Positions 9,005 to 17,648 of a DNA stretch of 64,000 nucleotides are shown here, piece by piece. A program made the position numbers and the translations under genes. Where the stretch lies: NCBI RefSeq assembly GCF_005877905.1, contig NZ_SWDV01000003.1:62001-126000 (forward strand), given 5' to 3'. Under the pieces are notes generated by a model, which was given only the letters and a program-made list of their open reading frames with translations, was not told where the DNA came from and searched no databases. How positions within the stretch are numbered: the stretch's first letter is position 1; the number at the start of each line of letters is the position of its first letter. The DNA comes from Pseudomonas nicosulfuronedens. Lineage in GTDB: Bacteria > Pseudomonadota > Gammaproteobacteria > Pseudomonadales > Pseudomonadaceae.

Positions 9005-10282
9005 TCAGAAGCGATAGGTCATCTGCGCGGTCAGGCCGTGGGCGCTGTTGTCGTACTTGGCGCTGTAGGCCGGCTGCAGTTGCAGGCCTGCCAGTTCCTG
9101 GCCGTCCGGCTGGTTCACGCCGGCGGTGGACTCCCACAGGTAGGCGTAAGCCACGTCGATAGTCATGTCGGCGTTGGGCGAGTAGCCGGCGCCCAGGGTG
9201 AAGATCTTGCGATCGCCCACCGGGATGCGCACGGTACGGTGCTCGTTGGTGGTCGGCGACGGATCGTAGGCGAAGCCGGTACGCAGCACCCACTGGTCGT
9301 TCCACTGGTAGGAGGTACCGATCGCGGCCGACCAGGTGTCGTGCCAGCTCAGGTCTTCACCGATGGTATCGAAAGCGGCCAGCGGTGCGCCGGTGTTCTG
9401 CACTTCGATGGACTTCAGACGGCTCCAGCGCGTCCAGGTGGTGCCGCCGTAGACGGTCCAGCGGTCATCAAGCTTCTGGGTGACGGACAGGTCCAGGGAC
9501 TCGGGCAGGGTGATGTCCAGGCTCGCGTCCATGCGCGAGTCGAACAGGCCGGCCGGGGAGTTGGAGACGGTGGTGTGGCCCTTGAGTTCGTACTTGACCT
9601 TGGAGTGGTAGGTCGCGCCGATGGAGGTGCTCTCGGTCGGGGTGACCAGCAGGCCGACGTTGAAGCCGGCGGCGGTGTCGTCACCTTTGATGCTGATCTT
9701 GGTGTCGTCCGTGGCGCCGAACAGGCCCTTGGTCGCGAGGTTGTTCTCCAGCTTGCCGTCGATGCGGTTGATGGTCGGGCCGAAGCCGACCGACACCACG
9801 TCGTTGAACTTGTAGCTGATGGTCGGCTGGACGGTGATCACCTGGACCTTGCTGTAGGAACCGTGGGAACGGCCCTGGAAGCCACTTTCGTAGTCGTTGA
9901 TGATGCCGTAGGGCACATAGATGCCCAGGCCAACGCTGACCTTGTCGTCCAGCGGGGTGACGAAGTAGCCGAACGGCACGGCAGCCAGCGGGACGGAGTC
10001 GCCCTTGTTGGAGCCAGAGGCAGTGCTGTGGGCGTCACTGATGTCGTCCTTGGCGGAAACAACGGCGAGACCGCCGCTGACTTCAGTGCGCTTGAGCTTG
10101 GACATGCCGGCAGGGTTGCCGTAGATGGTGCTGGCGTCCAATGCCGAAGAAGCACGGCCCGCGTAGGCGGTACCGGCGCCGCTGGCGCTCTGCTCGTTGA
10201 TGGCGATGCCGTTGGCGAAAGCCTGGGCAGAGGCAGCGCTAATGGTCAGGGCTAGTGTGGTCTTGAGCCATGTTGTTTTCAT
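9005..10282 (-). CDS. FadL/OmpP1-family outer membrane transport protein
   Basis: Outer-membrane beta-barrel of the long-chain fatty acid/hydrocarbon uptake family. 425 residues from ATG 10282, which gives a clean signal peptide (KTTWLK, hydrophobic core, AQAFA cleavage region) followed by the FadL hatch sequence NGIAINEQSASGAGTAYAGR and the NPAGMSKL motif; it ends in a C-terminal aromatic (MTYRF) typical of barrel proteins. AGGAG precedes the start. In PAO1 the syntenic gene is PA1288, a FadL homologue. Fatty acids or related hydrophobic compounds are the likely substrate. Confidence 0.9.
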   Translation of the reverse strand: MKTTWLKTTLALTISAASAQAFANGIAINEQSASGAGTAYAGRASSALDASTIYGNPAGMSKLKRTEVSGGLAVVSAKDDISDAHSTASGSNKGDSVPLAAVPFGYFVTPLDDKVSVGLGIYVPYGIINDYESGFQGRSHGSYSKVQVITVQPTISYKFNDVVSVGFGPTINRIDGKLENNLATKGLFGATDDTKISIKGDDTAAGFNVGLLVTPTESTSIGATYHSKVKYELKGHTTVSNSPAGLFDSRMDASLDITLPESLDLSVTQKLDDRWTVYGGTTWTRWSRLKSIEVQNTGAPLAAFDTIGEDLSWHDTWSAAIGTSYQWNDQWVLRTGFAYDPSPTTNEHRTVRIPVGDRKIFTLGAGYSPNADMTIDVAYAYLWESTAGVNQPDGQELAGLQLQPAYSAKYDNSAHGLTAQMTYRF

Positions 10283-10434
10283 TGTAAGAGCAACTCCTGT
10301 GTTTAACGGCGCGCAAGCTATCAAGATTCCCTTTACTTGGGTAGTGCCGGAAAAAGGCTCTACCTTGGGCCTTGAAGCTCAAACGAACGTTCCATCGGGA
10401 TGGCGGCCGTTCGTCGCTGTATGTAAATTTTTTC

Positions 10435-10448
10435 TGACCGATCGGTCA
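10435..10448. promoter_or_regulatory. Perfect 14-bp palindrome upstream of the FadL-type gene
   Basis: TGACCGATCGGTCA is fully self-complementary and lies 153 bases upstream of the fadL-like start, in a spacer with a nearby T-rich run. The shape is that of a TetR-type operator. No TetR gene is adjacent, so the regulator would be elsewhere. Confidence 0.45.
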
Positions 10449-10471
10449 CTAAGTGGAGTTGGCCGAAATGC

Positions 10472-10951
10472 TTACGCGACGCGACTGAAATTTCCGACGT
10501 AGCTGTGCCACGCGTCGACGAAGTCGTGCAGGCGGCCGTGGGGATGGAAAACCTGGCGCCAGATCCGGGCCAGCTCCATGGGGTCGTCCGCCAGCGGCAG
10601 GTGCAGGTGTTCCGCCTCCACCAGCATCCAGGCGATGGCGGTGCTGTAGCGCAGGTTGACCGTGAGTTCTAGGTGCGGTGCGTCGAGGAAGGCATGCTGG
10701 CTGGCCAGCCCTCTGACGCGGCTGGCCAGCTCGGGGTCCAGCGCCAGGAATCCATCCCAGAGCGTCTGGTGCCGTTGTTCACCAATGCGATACAGCCCGT
10801 GGCCATGGCTGTCATCGAGGGCGCTCCCCAGCGCCGACTGACAGGCCGCTGCCCCCAGCAGCAGCGATTCGGCCGCGACACTGTGACGCCCCAGGTAGTG
10901 CAGGGTAGGGCGAATCACATACTGGCAAAGATCGTTCGCGGCGATTCCCAT
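10472..10951 (-). CDS. Hypothetical protein, possibly a lysozyme-like fold
   Basis: 159 residues, no signal peptide or membrane segment. Readable features are an ESLLLGAAACQSALGS stretch, a GLYRIGEQRHQTLWD segment, and a C-terminal IWRQVFHPHGRLHDFVDAW. This order (E near S-A-L-G, GLYQIE-like strand, late WK-Y-T region) recalls small phage-type proteins related to lysozymes, but I cannot confirm it. The likely PAO1 counterpart is the hypothetical next to the FadL homologue. The protein is read on the same strand as the porin gene but about 190 bases upstream of it. Confidence 0.65.
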   Translation of the reverse strand: MGIAANDLCQYVIRPTLHYLGRHSVAAESLLLGAAACQSALGSALDDSHGHGLYRIGEQRHQTLWDGFLALDPELASRVRGLASQHAFLDAPHLELTVNLRYSTAIAWMLVEAEHLHLPLADDPMELARIWRQVFHPHGRLHDFVDAWHSYVGNFSRVA

Positions 10952-11133
10952 GACATCCTCGTCATCAATGACCGGCGGGGCTGGGCGTCTTGGCAGCTTC
11001 TGATGATTATCCTCGGCCCCGCCGGAAGCGGACTTAGCCGCTCGAATTGAAGTGTAGTGCGATGAAGATGCTGTAAAGGACTGTTTTTAAATTGTTTCGT
11101 CGGCGCGGAAAGCCTTCATATGCCTTCTGGCGA

Positions 11134-11787
11134 TTAGATGCTCGACGGTAACTCCGGCATTGCCGAGAGCTTCTCCTCGGCCTCTTCGTGTCCCTGGTCG
11201 GCCGCTTTCTGGTACCAGGTACGGGCCTGTGCCGGGTTCTTGGCCACGCCACGGCCCTTGGCGTAGCTCTCCGCCACCTGGAACTCGGCATCCACATCAC
11301 CCTGCTCGGCAGACTGCAGATAGAGGGCGAAGGCCTTCTTGTAGCTGCGGGTCACGCCAGTGCCGTTCTCGTACATGATCGCGAGGTTGTACTGGGCATC
11401 CTTGTCGCCCTGGTCGACGGCTTTCTGGTACCAGTACACCGCCTTGGCGTTGTCCTGTTCGACACCGTCGCCATTGTCGTAGGCGTTGCCGAGGTTGTAC
11501 TGGGCGCAGGCATGGCCCTGCTGGGCGGCCTTCTCGTACCAGTAGGCCGCTTTCTCGTAGTCCTGGTCGTACTCGTCGCTGCCCGAGTCGTATTCCAGGC
11601 CGAGTGTGTACTGCGCGCTGGCATGGCCGGCCTTGGCGGCCTTCACCAGGTCTTCGCCGTAGAGATCGGACCACTCGTCCTGAATGGCGCAGGGCGTCGC
11701 TTCCAGTTCAGCGGCGTGGACGGGGATGGTGCTGCACAGGCCCAGCAGGAGGCTGGCGAGCAGGATTGGGCGGATGCGCGAAGGCAT
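11134..11787 (-). CDS. Exported Sel1-repeat protein
   Basis: 217 residues with a signal peptide (MPSRIRPILLASLLLGLC, then VHA cleavage region). Four to five tandem Sel1/TPR-like repeats of about 36 residues follow, recognisable by AQYTLGLEY, AQYNLGNAYDNG, AQYNLAIMYENG and AEFQVAESYAKG plus A-WY-KAA helices. Such repeats form a solenoid for protein binding in the periplasm. ATG 11787 has AAGGAGTG upstream. No enzymatic motif is visible and the partner is unknown. Confidence 0.85.
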   Translation of the reverse strand: MPSRIRPILLASLLLGLCSTIPVHAAELEATPCAIQDEWSDLYGEDLVKAAKAGHASAQYTLGLEYDSGSDEYDQDYEKAAYWYEKAAQQGHACAQYNLGNAYDNGDGVEQDNAKAVYWYQKAVDQGDKDAQYNLAIMYENGTGVTRSYKKAFALYLQSAEQGDVDAEFQVAESYAKGRGVAKNPAQARTWYQKAADQGHEEAEEKLSAMPELPSSI

Positions 11788-11849
11788 GGGATCACTCCTT
11801 TGAAGAATGGGCACGAGTCTGACCGATGCCCTGACACCTATCCATAGGA

Positions 11850-11886
11850 ACGGAAGGCGCTGGCGTGAGGCGCCTTCCGTTTTTTC
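11850..11886. terminator. Terminator hairpin with T-run
   Basis: 11-bp perfect stem ACGGAAGGCGC / GCGCCTTCCGT, 9-base loop, followed by TTTTTT on the plus strand. It lies just past the sulfurtransferase stop on the minus strand and upstream of the Sel1 gene. Confidence 0.75.
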
Positions 11887-11903
11887 CGCCAGAGCGGGGG
11901 AGA

Positions 11904-12758
11904 TCAGTCGCCCTTGGCCACCGGGCGGCGCGTATCGGTGATCCATTCGCTCCAGGAACCGGCGTACAGGCGACCCAACGGGTAGCCCGCCAGGCTCAAG
12001 GCGAACAGGTTGTGGCAGGCGGTGACACCGGAACCGCAGTAGGCGACCAGATCCTCTGCTGGGCGCCCGCGCAGCAGGCCGGCGAAGCGCTGGTGCAGGT
12101 GTTCCGGGCGCAGGAAGCGGCCGTCGTTGCCGAGGTTGTCGGTGAAGGCCGCGCACTGGGCGCCGGGAATGTGCCCGGCGACCGGGTCGATGGGTTCGAC
12201 CTCGCCACGGAAACGCGGCAGGCCACGGGCGTCGATCAGTGGCAGTTCGGCCTCGCCGAGTTTCGCGGCCAGTTCGCTGGCGCTGATCAACAGGCGGTTG
12301 TCCGGCTCGCCCTTGAAGTCACCAGGGCGCAGCGGCGTTTCGGCGGTCGTCAGGCGCAGGCCCGCGTTGCGCCAGGCGGTCAGCCCGCCATCAAGCAGAT
12401 ACACGCCCTCGCTCTTGCCCAGCCACAGTAGCAGCCACCAGGCACGGGCGGCGAAGGCGCCGGGACCATCGTCATACAGCACCACTTCACTGTCGGCGTT
12501 CAGGCCCCAGGCACGCAGGTGTTCCTGCAGGTGTTGCGGATCGGGCAGCGGATGGCGGCCAGTGATGCCTGGGATCACCGGGGACGAAAGGTCCCGGTTG
12601 AGGTCGGCGAAATGCGCACCGGGGATGTGGTTCTCCTGGTAGCTGCGCGCGCCGTAGGCAGGGTCTTCAAGGGAGAAGCGGCAATCGAGCAGGACAAGAT
12701 TCGGGTCATCGAGGCGGGCGGCCAGTTGCTCGGGCGTGAGCAGGCGGGCTTGGGTCAT
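11904..12758 (-). CDS. sseA: Sulfurtransferase (3-mercaptopyruvate/thiosulfate type)
   Basis: 284 residues with two tandem rhodanese domains; the second holds the active-site cysteine in AYCGSGVTACHN (CGSGVTA, the SseA-type loop, distinct from the CRKGVT loop of classic thiosulfate rhodanese). It moves sulfur from 3-mercaptopyruvate or thiosulfate to a thiophilic acceptor in the cytoplasm. N-terminal domain lacks an active cysteine, as expected. It is divergent from the acyltransferase gene. Substrate preference is inferred from the loop. Confidence 0.88.
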   Translation of the reverse strand: MTQARLLTPEQLAARLDDPNLVLLDCRFSLEDPAYGARSYQENHIPGAHFADLNRDLSSPVIPGITGRHPLPDPQHLQEHLRAWGLNADSEVVLYDDGPGAFAARAWWLLLWLGKSEGVYLLDGGLTAWRNAGLRLTTAETPLRPGDFKGEPDNRLLISASELAAKLGEAELPLIDARGLPRFRGEVEPIDPVAGHIPGAQCAAFTDNLGNDGRFLRPEHLHQRFAGLLRGRPAEDLVAYCGSGVTACHNLFALSLAGYPLGRLYAGSWSEWITDTRRPVAKGD

Positions 12759-12836
12759 GGGCGCGTTCCTGTGTCGTGACGGGGCTGAGGCGCATCATAA
12801 GGCTTGTACGATGAAAAGTTGTGGGAGTTGGCGAAC

Positions 12837-13631
12837 ATGCACGACCAGCAATCGGCACCGCGCAAGGCGGGCCCGCTGCGCGTCGCCCTGGTGGGACTGG
12901 CGACCGTTCTGATCACCCTGGGCTACAGTGTCCGGGTCCTGGTGCTGGGCGCCATCGGCCAGCTGCGCCGCGCCAAGGTCGACGGCTTTACCCGCGACTG
13001 GTCAGGCAGCCTGCTGAGCCTGACGGGGGCGCGCCTGAGTCGCCACGGCGAGGTGCCGGACTTCGGTGATGGCCGTCGTTACATGATCCTCTGCACCCAT
13101 TCCAGCTTCTACGACATCCCGGCGATCTTCGTGACCCTGCCCGGTTCGATCCGCATGTTGGCCAAGCGCGAGCTGTTTGCGGTGCCGGTGTGGGGCGCGG
13201 CGATGCGCGCGGCGGAGTTTCCGTCCATCGACCGGCACAACCGCCACCAGGCCATGGCTGACCTGGCGAAGGCGCGGGAGATGATGGAGAGCGGCATCGT
13301 GCTCTGGGCCGCGCCCGAGGGTACCCGTTCCAAGGATGGCAAGCTGCAGCCGTTCAAGAAGGGCTGCTTCCGCCTGGCCCAGCAGACCGACGCGATCATC
13401 GTTCCGGTGGCCATCCGCGGTATCCAGCAATTGCTGCCGGCCGGGGGGCTGAAGCTGAACCTCGGCATGCCGGTGGAGGTGCACGTCGGCGCGCCGATCG
13501 ATTCCACCCAGTTCACCGAGCACGGCGTCGATGCGCTGATGGGGGAGGTGCGCGAGCGCATGCTGGAGCTGCTGGAACCCGCGGCTGTATTGGCACCGAC
13601 GCCCGCCCTGAAGGAGCAGACTCTGGCCTAA
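12837..13631 (+). CDS. 1-acyl-sn-glycerol-3-phosphate acyltransferase (PlsC family)
   Basis: 264 residues. An N-terminal membrane helix (VALVGLATVLITLGYSVRV) is followed by the catalytic HX4D block HSSFYD, then the phosphate-binding EGTR block in APEGTRSKDGKLQPFKKG and VPVAIRG. It should acylate lysophosphatidic acid to phosphatidic acid at the inner membrane. ATG 12837 is preferred over 12804 because GGGAG lies 9 bases upstream. P. aeruginosa-type genomes have several PlsC paralogues, so this may be an accessory one. Confidence 0.85.
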   Translation: MHDQQSAPRKAGPLRVALVGLATVLITLGYSVRVLVLGAIGQLRRAKVDGFTRDWSGSLLSLTGARLSRHGEVPDFGDGRRYMILCTHSSFYDIPAIFVTLPGSIRMLAKRELFAVPVWGAAMRAAEFPSIDRHNRHQAMADLAKAREMMESGIVLWAAPEGTRSKDGKLQPFKKGCFRLAQQTDAIIVPVAIRGIQQLLPAGGLKLNLGMPVEVHVGAPIDSTQFTEHGVDALMGEVRERMLELLEPAAVLAPTPALKEQTLA

Positions 13632-13653
13632 GGCGCCAGTGCCGCTTGCGCCG

Positions 13654-14715
13654 TCAGTGTAGAGGGAGCCGGCCGATGCGGTCGTTCTCCAGGCTGCCCA
13701 GGTAGAGCACGCCGTTCACCGGCTTGGCCGACGTCACCATGCGCAGGTGCTGGCCGCTGGTGTCGTGCAGGCTGCGCACGATCTCGCCTTTCTCGTTCAC
13801 CTGGATCACCAGGCCGTAGGGCACCGGCTTGGGCAGCACGGCGCGCGGCAGCTTGGTGAGCTGGCGTTTCAGCCAGGGCATCTGCTGGATCACGTCGGCG
13901 TCAGCCTTGCGCGGCGAAGGCAGGGCGACCCAGAAGGTGCCGCTGCGGTCACTGGCGAGGTTGTCCGGCAGGCCCGGCAGGTTGTCGATGAAGATCTCGT
14001 GCTGCCCAGCCTTCTCACCCTTGAGCCAGTAGCGGGTGATGCGGTAGCGGTACGTCTCGTTGACGAGCACGAAGTCCTCGTTCTGTGACAACGCCACACC
14101 GTTGGCGAAATACAGGTCCTTGAGCAGTGTCTCGGTCTTGCCGGTGGCCGGGTCATAGCGCAGCAGGCGGCCGTGGGGGCGGGCTTCGAGCAGGTCGAGG
14201 ACGTAGTCGGGCTGGTGGAAGCGGCTGGAGGCATCACTGAAATAGATGCGCCCGTCGCTGGCGATGTCCAGGTCGTCGGTGAAGGCAAAGGGCACACCGT
14301 CGGCCGAATCGGTCAGCATGCGGATCTTGCCCTGCGGATTGATCTCCAGCAGGCCCTTCCAGGCGTCGGCGACGATCAGGTTGCCAGCCTTGTCGAAGGC
14401 CAGACCCAACGGGCGGCCGCCAGTTTCGACGAAGGTTTCGGCCTTGCCATCGGCGCCGATGCGCACGATGCGTCCGTCATCGAGTCCGGCAAAAACGCGG
14501 CCCTGGCTGTCCACGGCGGTGTCTTCGGGGCCGACGATCTGGCCCTGGGCGAGGAGTTCGGCCTTCATCAGCGTGTCGTTGGGTTCCATTACGCCGGTCA
14601 TCGCTGGCGCCTTGGGTGGCGTCCAGCTCAGCGGGTCGATGGGGCTGGGCGTCAGCGCCAGGTAGACCGAGAGGGCTACGACCAGCAGGACGACCAGTCC
14701 GAGAAGCTTTTTCAT
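13654..14715 (-). CDS. SMP-30/gluconolactonase-like beta-propeller protein
   Basis: 353 residues: an N-terminal signal anchor (KKLLGLVVLLVVALSVYLAL), then a six-bladed propeller typical of SMP-30/LRE and strictosidine synthase-like hydrolases, with repeated GRVFAGLDDGRIVRI, GLAFDKAGNLIVADAWKG and DIASDGRIYFSDAS blades; NGVALSQ holds the usual metal-site Asn. ATG 14715 is chosen as it opens the anchor helix. Substrate unknown; a lactonase or ester hydrolase at the periplasmic face is likely. Confidence 0.82.
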   Translation of the reverse strand: MKKLLGLVVLLVVALSVYLALTPSPIDPLSWTPPKAPAMTGVMEPNDTLMKAELLAQGQIVGPEDTAVDSQGRVFAGLDDGRIVRIGADGKAETFVETGGRPLGLAFDKAGNLIVADAWKGLLEINPQGKIRMLTDSADGVPFAFTDDLDIASDGRIYFSDASSRFHQPDYVLDLLEARPHGRLLRYDPATGKTETLLKDLYFANGVALSQNEDFVLVNETYRYRITRYWLKGEKAGQHEIFIDNLPGLPDNLASDRSGTFWVALPSPRKADADVIQQMPWLKRQLTKLPRAVLPKPVPYGLVIQVNEKGEIVRSLHDTSGQHLRMVTSAKPVNGVLYLGSLENDRIGRLPLH

Positions 14716-14822
14716 GCGCAAGCTGCCTTCTTGTAGTTGTGGGCGGGGCAAAGCGTAGAAGTTGCCATGCAGTCGTCACAGACCGATGGCCGAGTGGAAT
14801 GCTCGCACATCATGCATCTCTA

Positions 14823-14828
14823 TATAAT
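14823..14828 (+). promoter_or_regulatory. Consensus -10 box of the rnd promoter
   Basis: TATAAT matches the sigma-70 -10 consensus exactly, 27 bases before the GTG start of rnd. No clear TTGACA-like -35 is visible at 17 bases. Confidence 0.55.
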
Positions 14829-14855
14829 GCGCGCACCGAAACGAAGGAGAAGTTC

Positions 14856-15989
14856 GTGACCGTCCTCGACATACAGTGGATTCGCGACGATGCCACCCTG
14901 GAGCGCAAGTGCCAGGACTGGAAAGAACTGCCGTACCTCGCGCTCGACACCGAGTTCATGCGTGTCGATACCTTCTACCCGGCCGCCGGGCTGGTGCAGG
15001 TTGGCGACGGCAGCGGCGTGTGGCTGATCGACCCGCTGCTGATCCGCGACTGGTCGCCGTTCGCTGCCGTGCTGGAATCGCCGGTGGTGGTCAAGGTGTT
15101 CCATGCCTGCGGCGAGGACCTGGAAGTCTTCCAGCGCCTGACCGGCAGCCTGCCGCAGCCGCTGTTCGACACCCAGTTGGCCGCCGCCTACCTGGGCATG
15201 CCGCATTCCATGGGCTACTCCAAGTTGGTGCTGGAAATCCTCGGCCTTGACCTGCCCAAGGATGAAACCCGCTCCGACTGGCTGCAGCGTCCACTGACCG
15301 ACATGCAGGTACGCTACGCCGCCGAGGACGTGCAGCACCTGGCTGAGGTCTATGTGAAGCTCGCGCCGCGCCTGAGCGACGAGAAGCTGCAGTGGCTGCT
15401 GGCCGACGGCACCGACCTGACGAACAACCAGAGCCGTGTCAGCGACCCGCAGGAGGCTTACCTCGACGTCAAGCTGGCGTGGAAGCTCAATCGCCCACAA
15501 CTGGCCGTGCTGCGCGAGCTGTGTGTCTGGCGCGAGGAGCAGGCGCGGTTGCGCAACAAACCGCGCAACCATGTGCTGCGCGAGCACACCCTGTGGCCGC
15601 TGGCGCGCTTCCAGCCGGCCGACAAGGTTGCCCTGGCGCGTATTGACGACATGCACCCACGCACCGTGCGCCAGGATGGCGACACCCTGATCGCACTGAT
15701 GGCCCATGCGGCGAAGCTGCCCGAAGCGGTCTGGCCACAGACCCTGCCTGAGCCGCTGCCGCGCGAAATCACCCCGGTGCTGAAGAAGCTGCGCGAAGTC
15801 GGCCAGAAGCAGGCCGAGCGTCTGGAAATGGCACCCGAGCTGATGCTGCGCAAGAAGATTCTCGAGGCCTTGCTCAAGACTGGCTGGCCCAACGGCCCCT
15901 ACCAACTGCCCGATTCGCTGCAAGGCTGGCGCCGCGAACTGATGGGGCAGGCCCTGCTGGACAGCCTGGCTGCCCAGACTCCCGAATAA
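14856..15989 (+). CDS. rnd: Ribonuclease D
   Basis: 3'-5' exoribonuclease that trims tRNA precursors. 377 residues from GTG 14856, which has AAGGAG 7 bases upstream; upstream in-frame starts would lie before the promoter. The DEDD catalytic residues are in LDTEFMR (Exo I), HACGEDLEVF (Exo II) and the late VRYAAEDVQHL (Exo III, Y-type), followed by two HRDC domains (NRPQLAVLRELCVWREEQAR and a weaker second one). The gene is followed by ycgL, a conserved pair (PAO1 PA1294-PA1295). Confidence 0.95.
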   Translation: MTVLDIQWIRDDATLERKCQDWKELPYLALDTEFMRVDTFYPAAGLVQVGDGSGVWLIDPLLIRDWSPFAAVLESPVVVKVFHACGEDLEVFQRLTGSLPQPLFDTQLAAAYLGMPHSMGYSKLVLEILGLDLPKDETRSDWLQRPLTDMQVRYAAEDVQHLAEVYVKLAPRLSDEKLQWLLADGTDLTNNQSRVSDPQEAYLDVKLAWKLNRPQLAVLRELCVWREEQARLRNKPRNHVLREHTLWPLARFQPADKVALARIDDMHPRTVRQDGDTLIALMAHAAKLPEAVWPQTLPEPLPREITPVLKKLREVGQKQAERLEMAPELMLRKKILEALLKTGWPNGPYQLPDSLQGWRRELMGQALLDSLAAQTPE

Positions 15990-16039
15990 CATGGCCCACT
16001 CAATAACGCGGCCGACTCCATAACGCGGAAAGTACCGAT

Positions 16040-16333
16040 ATGAAACGCATCTGCTCCATCTACAAGAGTCCGCGCAAGAACGAGATGTACCTGTACGTCG
16101 ACAAGCGCGAAGCCCTCAGCCGCGTGCCCGAGGCGCTGCTCGTCGCATTCGGCGCGCCGAAGCACACCTTCGATCTGGTCCTGAGCCCCGAGCGTCAGCT
16201 GGCCCGCGAAGACATCAACGTGGTACTGGAGAACATCGAGAAGCAGGGCTTCCACCTGCAAATGCCGCCGGCCGAAGACGAGTACATCGAGCATTTGCCC
16301 GAGGAGTTGCTGCGTCGAAACGATCCAGTCTGA
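16040..16333 (+). CDS. YcgL domain protein
   Basis: 97 residues matching the YcgL family throughout: [20 protein letters not shown] at the start, [10 protein letters not shown], and the [21 protein letters not shown] segment. A small alpha/beta protein of unknown biochemical role, found next to rnd in many gammaproteobacteria. Spacing of 50 bases from rnd suggests a shared transcript. Confidence 0.92.
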   Translation: MKRICSIYKSPRKNEMYLYVDKREALSRVPEALLVAFGAPKHTFDLVLSPERQLAREDINVVLENIEKQGFHLQMPPAEDEYIEHLPEELLRRNDPV

Positions 16334-16354
16334 TCGCGACCGAATCGTCACTCC

Positions 16355-16419
16355 GCTCAGGCCGCGTCTACGCCCAGTGCTGGCACTGTGCAAATACGCG
16401 GCCTGAGCGCATTATGCGC
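16355..16419. repeat. Nested palindromes after ycgL
   Basis: A 13-bp perfect inverted repeat (GCTCAGGCCGCGT at 16355-16367, complement at 16396-16408) encloses a second hairpin CAGTGC-TG-GCACTG (16375-16388). A third palindrome GCGCATTATGCGC (16407-16419) abuts it. No T-run follows, so a plain intrinsic terminator is not the best reading. No other copy was seen in the window. The remainder of the 249-base spacer holds nothing I recognise. Confidence 0.7.
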
Positions 16420-16582
16420 GGAGAAATAGGGTTCAACGGAGCGGAACGCTTGGTCTCTGGCTGTGTCTATAGCCGCCTGACTTCCCTAGAACTGACGACG
16501 ATTTCCCCAGGGAAGCTCCCTTGAAGCGAGTCAAGATGCGCCAGCCGGAAATGCTCCACCGCTCGAAGCGAGAGGCCTGACC

Positions 16583-17515
16583 ATGCGCCTGCTCGTACTC
16601 GATCGCGAACACGCCCTCTACGCCGCCCTGCTGATGGCGGCCGAACCCCGGTTGACGGTGATCTCCGGCAACAACCCCGACACCCTGGTGGAAGCGGCGG
16701 CAGAGTGCCCTGTTTGGCTCGGCGAGCCCAACCTGGCCGCCCAACTGCTGCGCCAGGGCGTGCACCCGGTCTGGATCCAGTCCAGCTGGGCGGGCATCAC
16801 CCCGCTGCTGGCTGACGACCTCCCCAAGGATTACGCCCTGACCCGCGCCGTCGGCATCTTCGGCCAGGTCATGACCGAATACCTGCTCACCTATATGCTT
16901 GCCCACGAACGCCAGTTCCTCGGCCGCCTGGCCAGCCAGGTCGGCGTGCAGTGGGATGACCGCGCGCCGGGTAGCCTCAGCGGCCGGCAGATCCTCATCG
17001 TCGGTACCGGTGAGATCGGCCAGGCCGTGGCGCACATGCTCGCGCCCTTTGGCGTGGATCTGGTTGGCGTGGCGAAGAACCCGCGCGCCCTGGTGCCGTT
17101 CGGCCGCATGGGCGGTCTGGATGACCTGCCGCGCCTGGCCGAAACCGCCGATTACGTGATCAACCTGCTGCCCGATACGCCGGAAACCGCGGATATCTAC
17201 AATCTGGCGCTTTTCCAGCGGATGAAACCCACCGCTCTGTTCCTCAACGCGGGACGAGGTACTTCGGTGGTGGACGAAGACCTGGTCGCAGCGCTGGAAG
17301 CCAACCAGTTGGCCGGTGCGGTGATCGACGTCTGCCGCCAGGAGCCGCTGCCGGCTTCGCATCCGTTCTGGCACACGCCGCGCCTGCTGCTGACCGGCCA
17401 CACCGCAGCACCGACGCTGCCCAGCCTGCTGATCGACCTGTTCCGCGATAACCTCACGCGTTTCTGGGCGGGGCAGGCCATGCGTGGCGAGGTGGATTTC
17501 TCCCGCGGTTACTGA
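16583..17515 (+). CDS. D-2-hydroxyacid dehydrogenase (GhrA-like)
   Basis: 310 residues of the NAD(P)-dependent D-isomer hydroxyacid dehydrogenase family. The nucleotide fold motif is IVGTGEIGQAVA (GXGXXG), followed by NLLPDTPETADIYN, LFLNAGRGTSVVDEDL and the catalytic His region LLTGHTAAPT. The structure is closest to glyoxylate/hydroxypyruvate reductases of the GhrA type. GAGAGG precedes the ATG. It ends 15 bases before an intrinsic terminator. Syntenic with PAO1 PA1296. Actual 2-oxoacid unknown. Confidence 0.88.
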   Translation: MRLLVLDREHALYAALLMAAEPRLTVISGNNPDTLVEAAAECPVWLGEPNLAAQLLRQGVHPVWIQSSWAGITPLLADDLPKDYALTRAVGIFGQVMTEYLLTYMLAHERQFLGRLASQVGVQWDDRAPGSLSGRQILIVGTGEIGQAVAHMLAPFGVDLVGVAKNPRALVPFGRMGGLDDLPRLAETADYVINLLPDTPETADIYNLALFQRMKPTALFLNAGRGTSVVDEDLVAALEANQLAGAVIDVCRQEPLPASHPFWHTPRLLLTGHTAAPTLPSLLIDLFRDNLTRFWAGQAMRGEVDFSRGY

Positions 17516-17532
17516 CTGCTGTCGCGCCCATG

Positions 17533-17560
17533 AAAAAGGCCCCGATCGGGGCCTTTTCTT
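17533..17560. terminator. Bidirectional intrinsic terminator
   Basis: AAAAAGGCCCCGAT-CGGGGCCTTTTC stem with A and T tracts, after the hydroxyacid dehydrogenase gene. Confidence 0.9.
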
Positions 17561-17570
17561 TTGGCTTTTC

Positions 17571-17640
17571 GTGGGAACGAGGTTGCTCGCCAACCTGCAA
17601 GGCACGGAGCTATGGGGTTCGCGAGCAAGCTCGCTCCTAC
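17571..17640. repeat. REP-like palindromic pair, family 1 (copy 2, left arm diverged)
   Basis: The right arm TTCGCGAGCAAGCTCGCTCC is canonical; the left arm is degenerate (GTGGGAACGAGGTTGCTCGC). It lies between a terminator and the nitroreductase stop codon. Confidence 0.85.
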
Positions 17641-17648
17641 AGGTAGCA

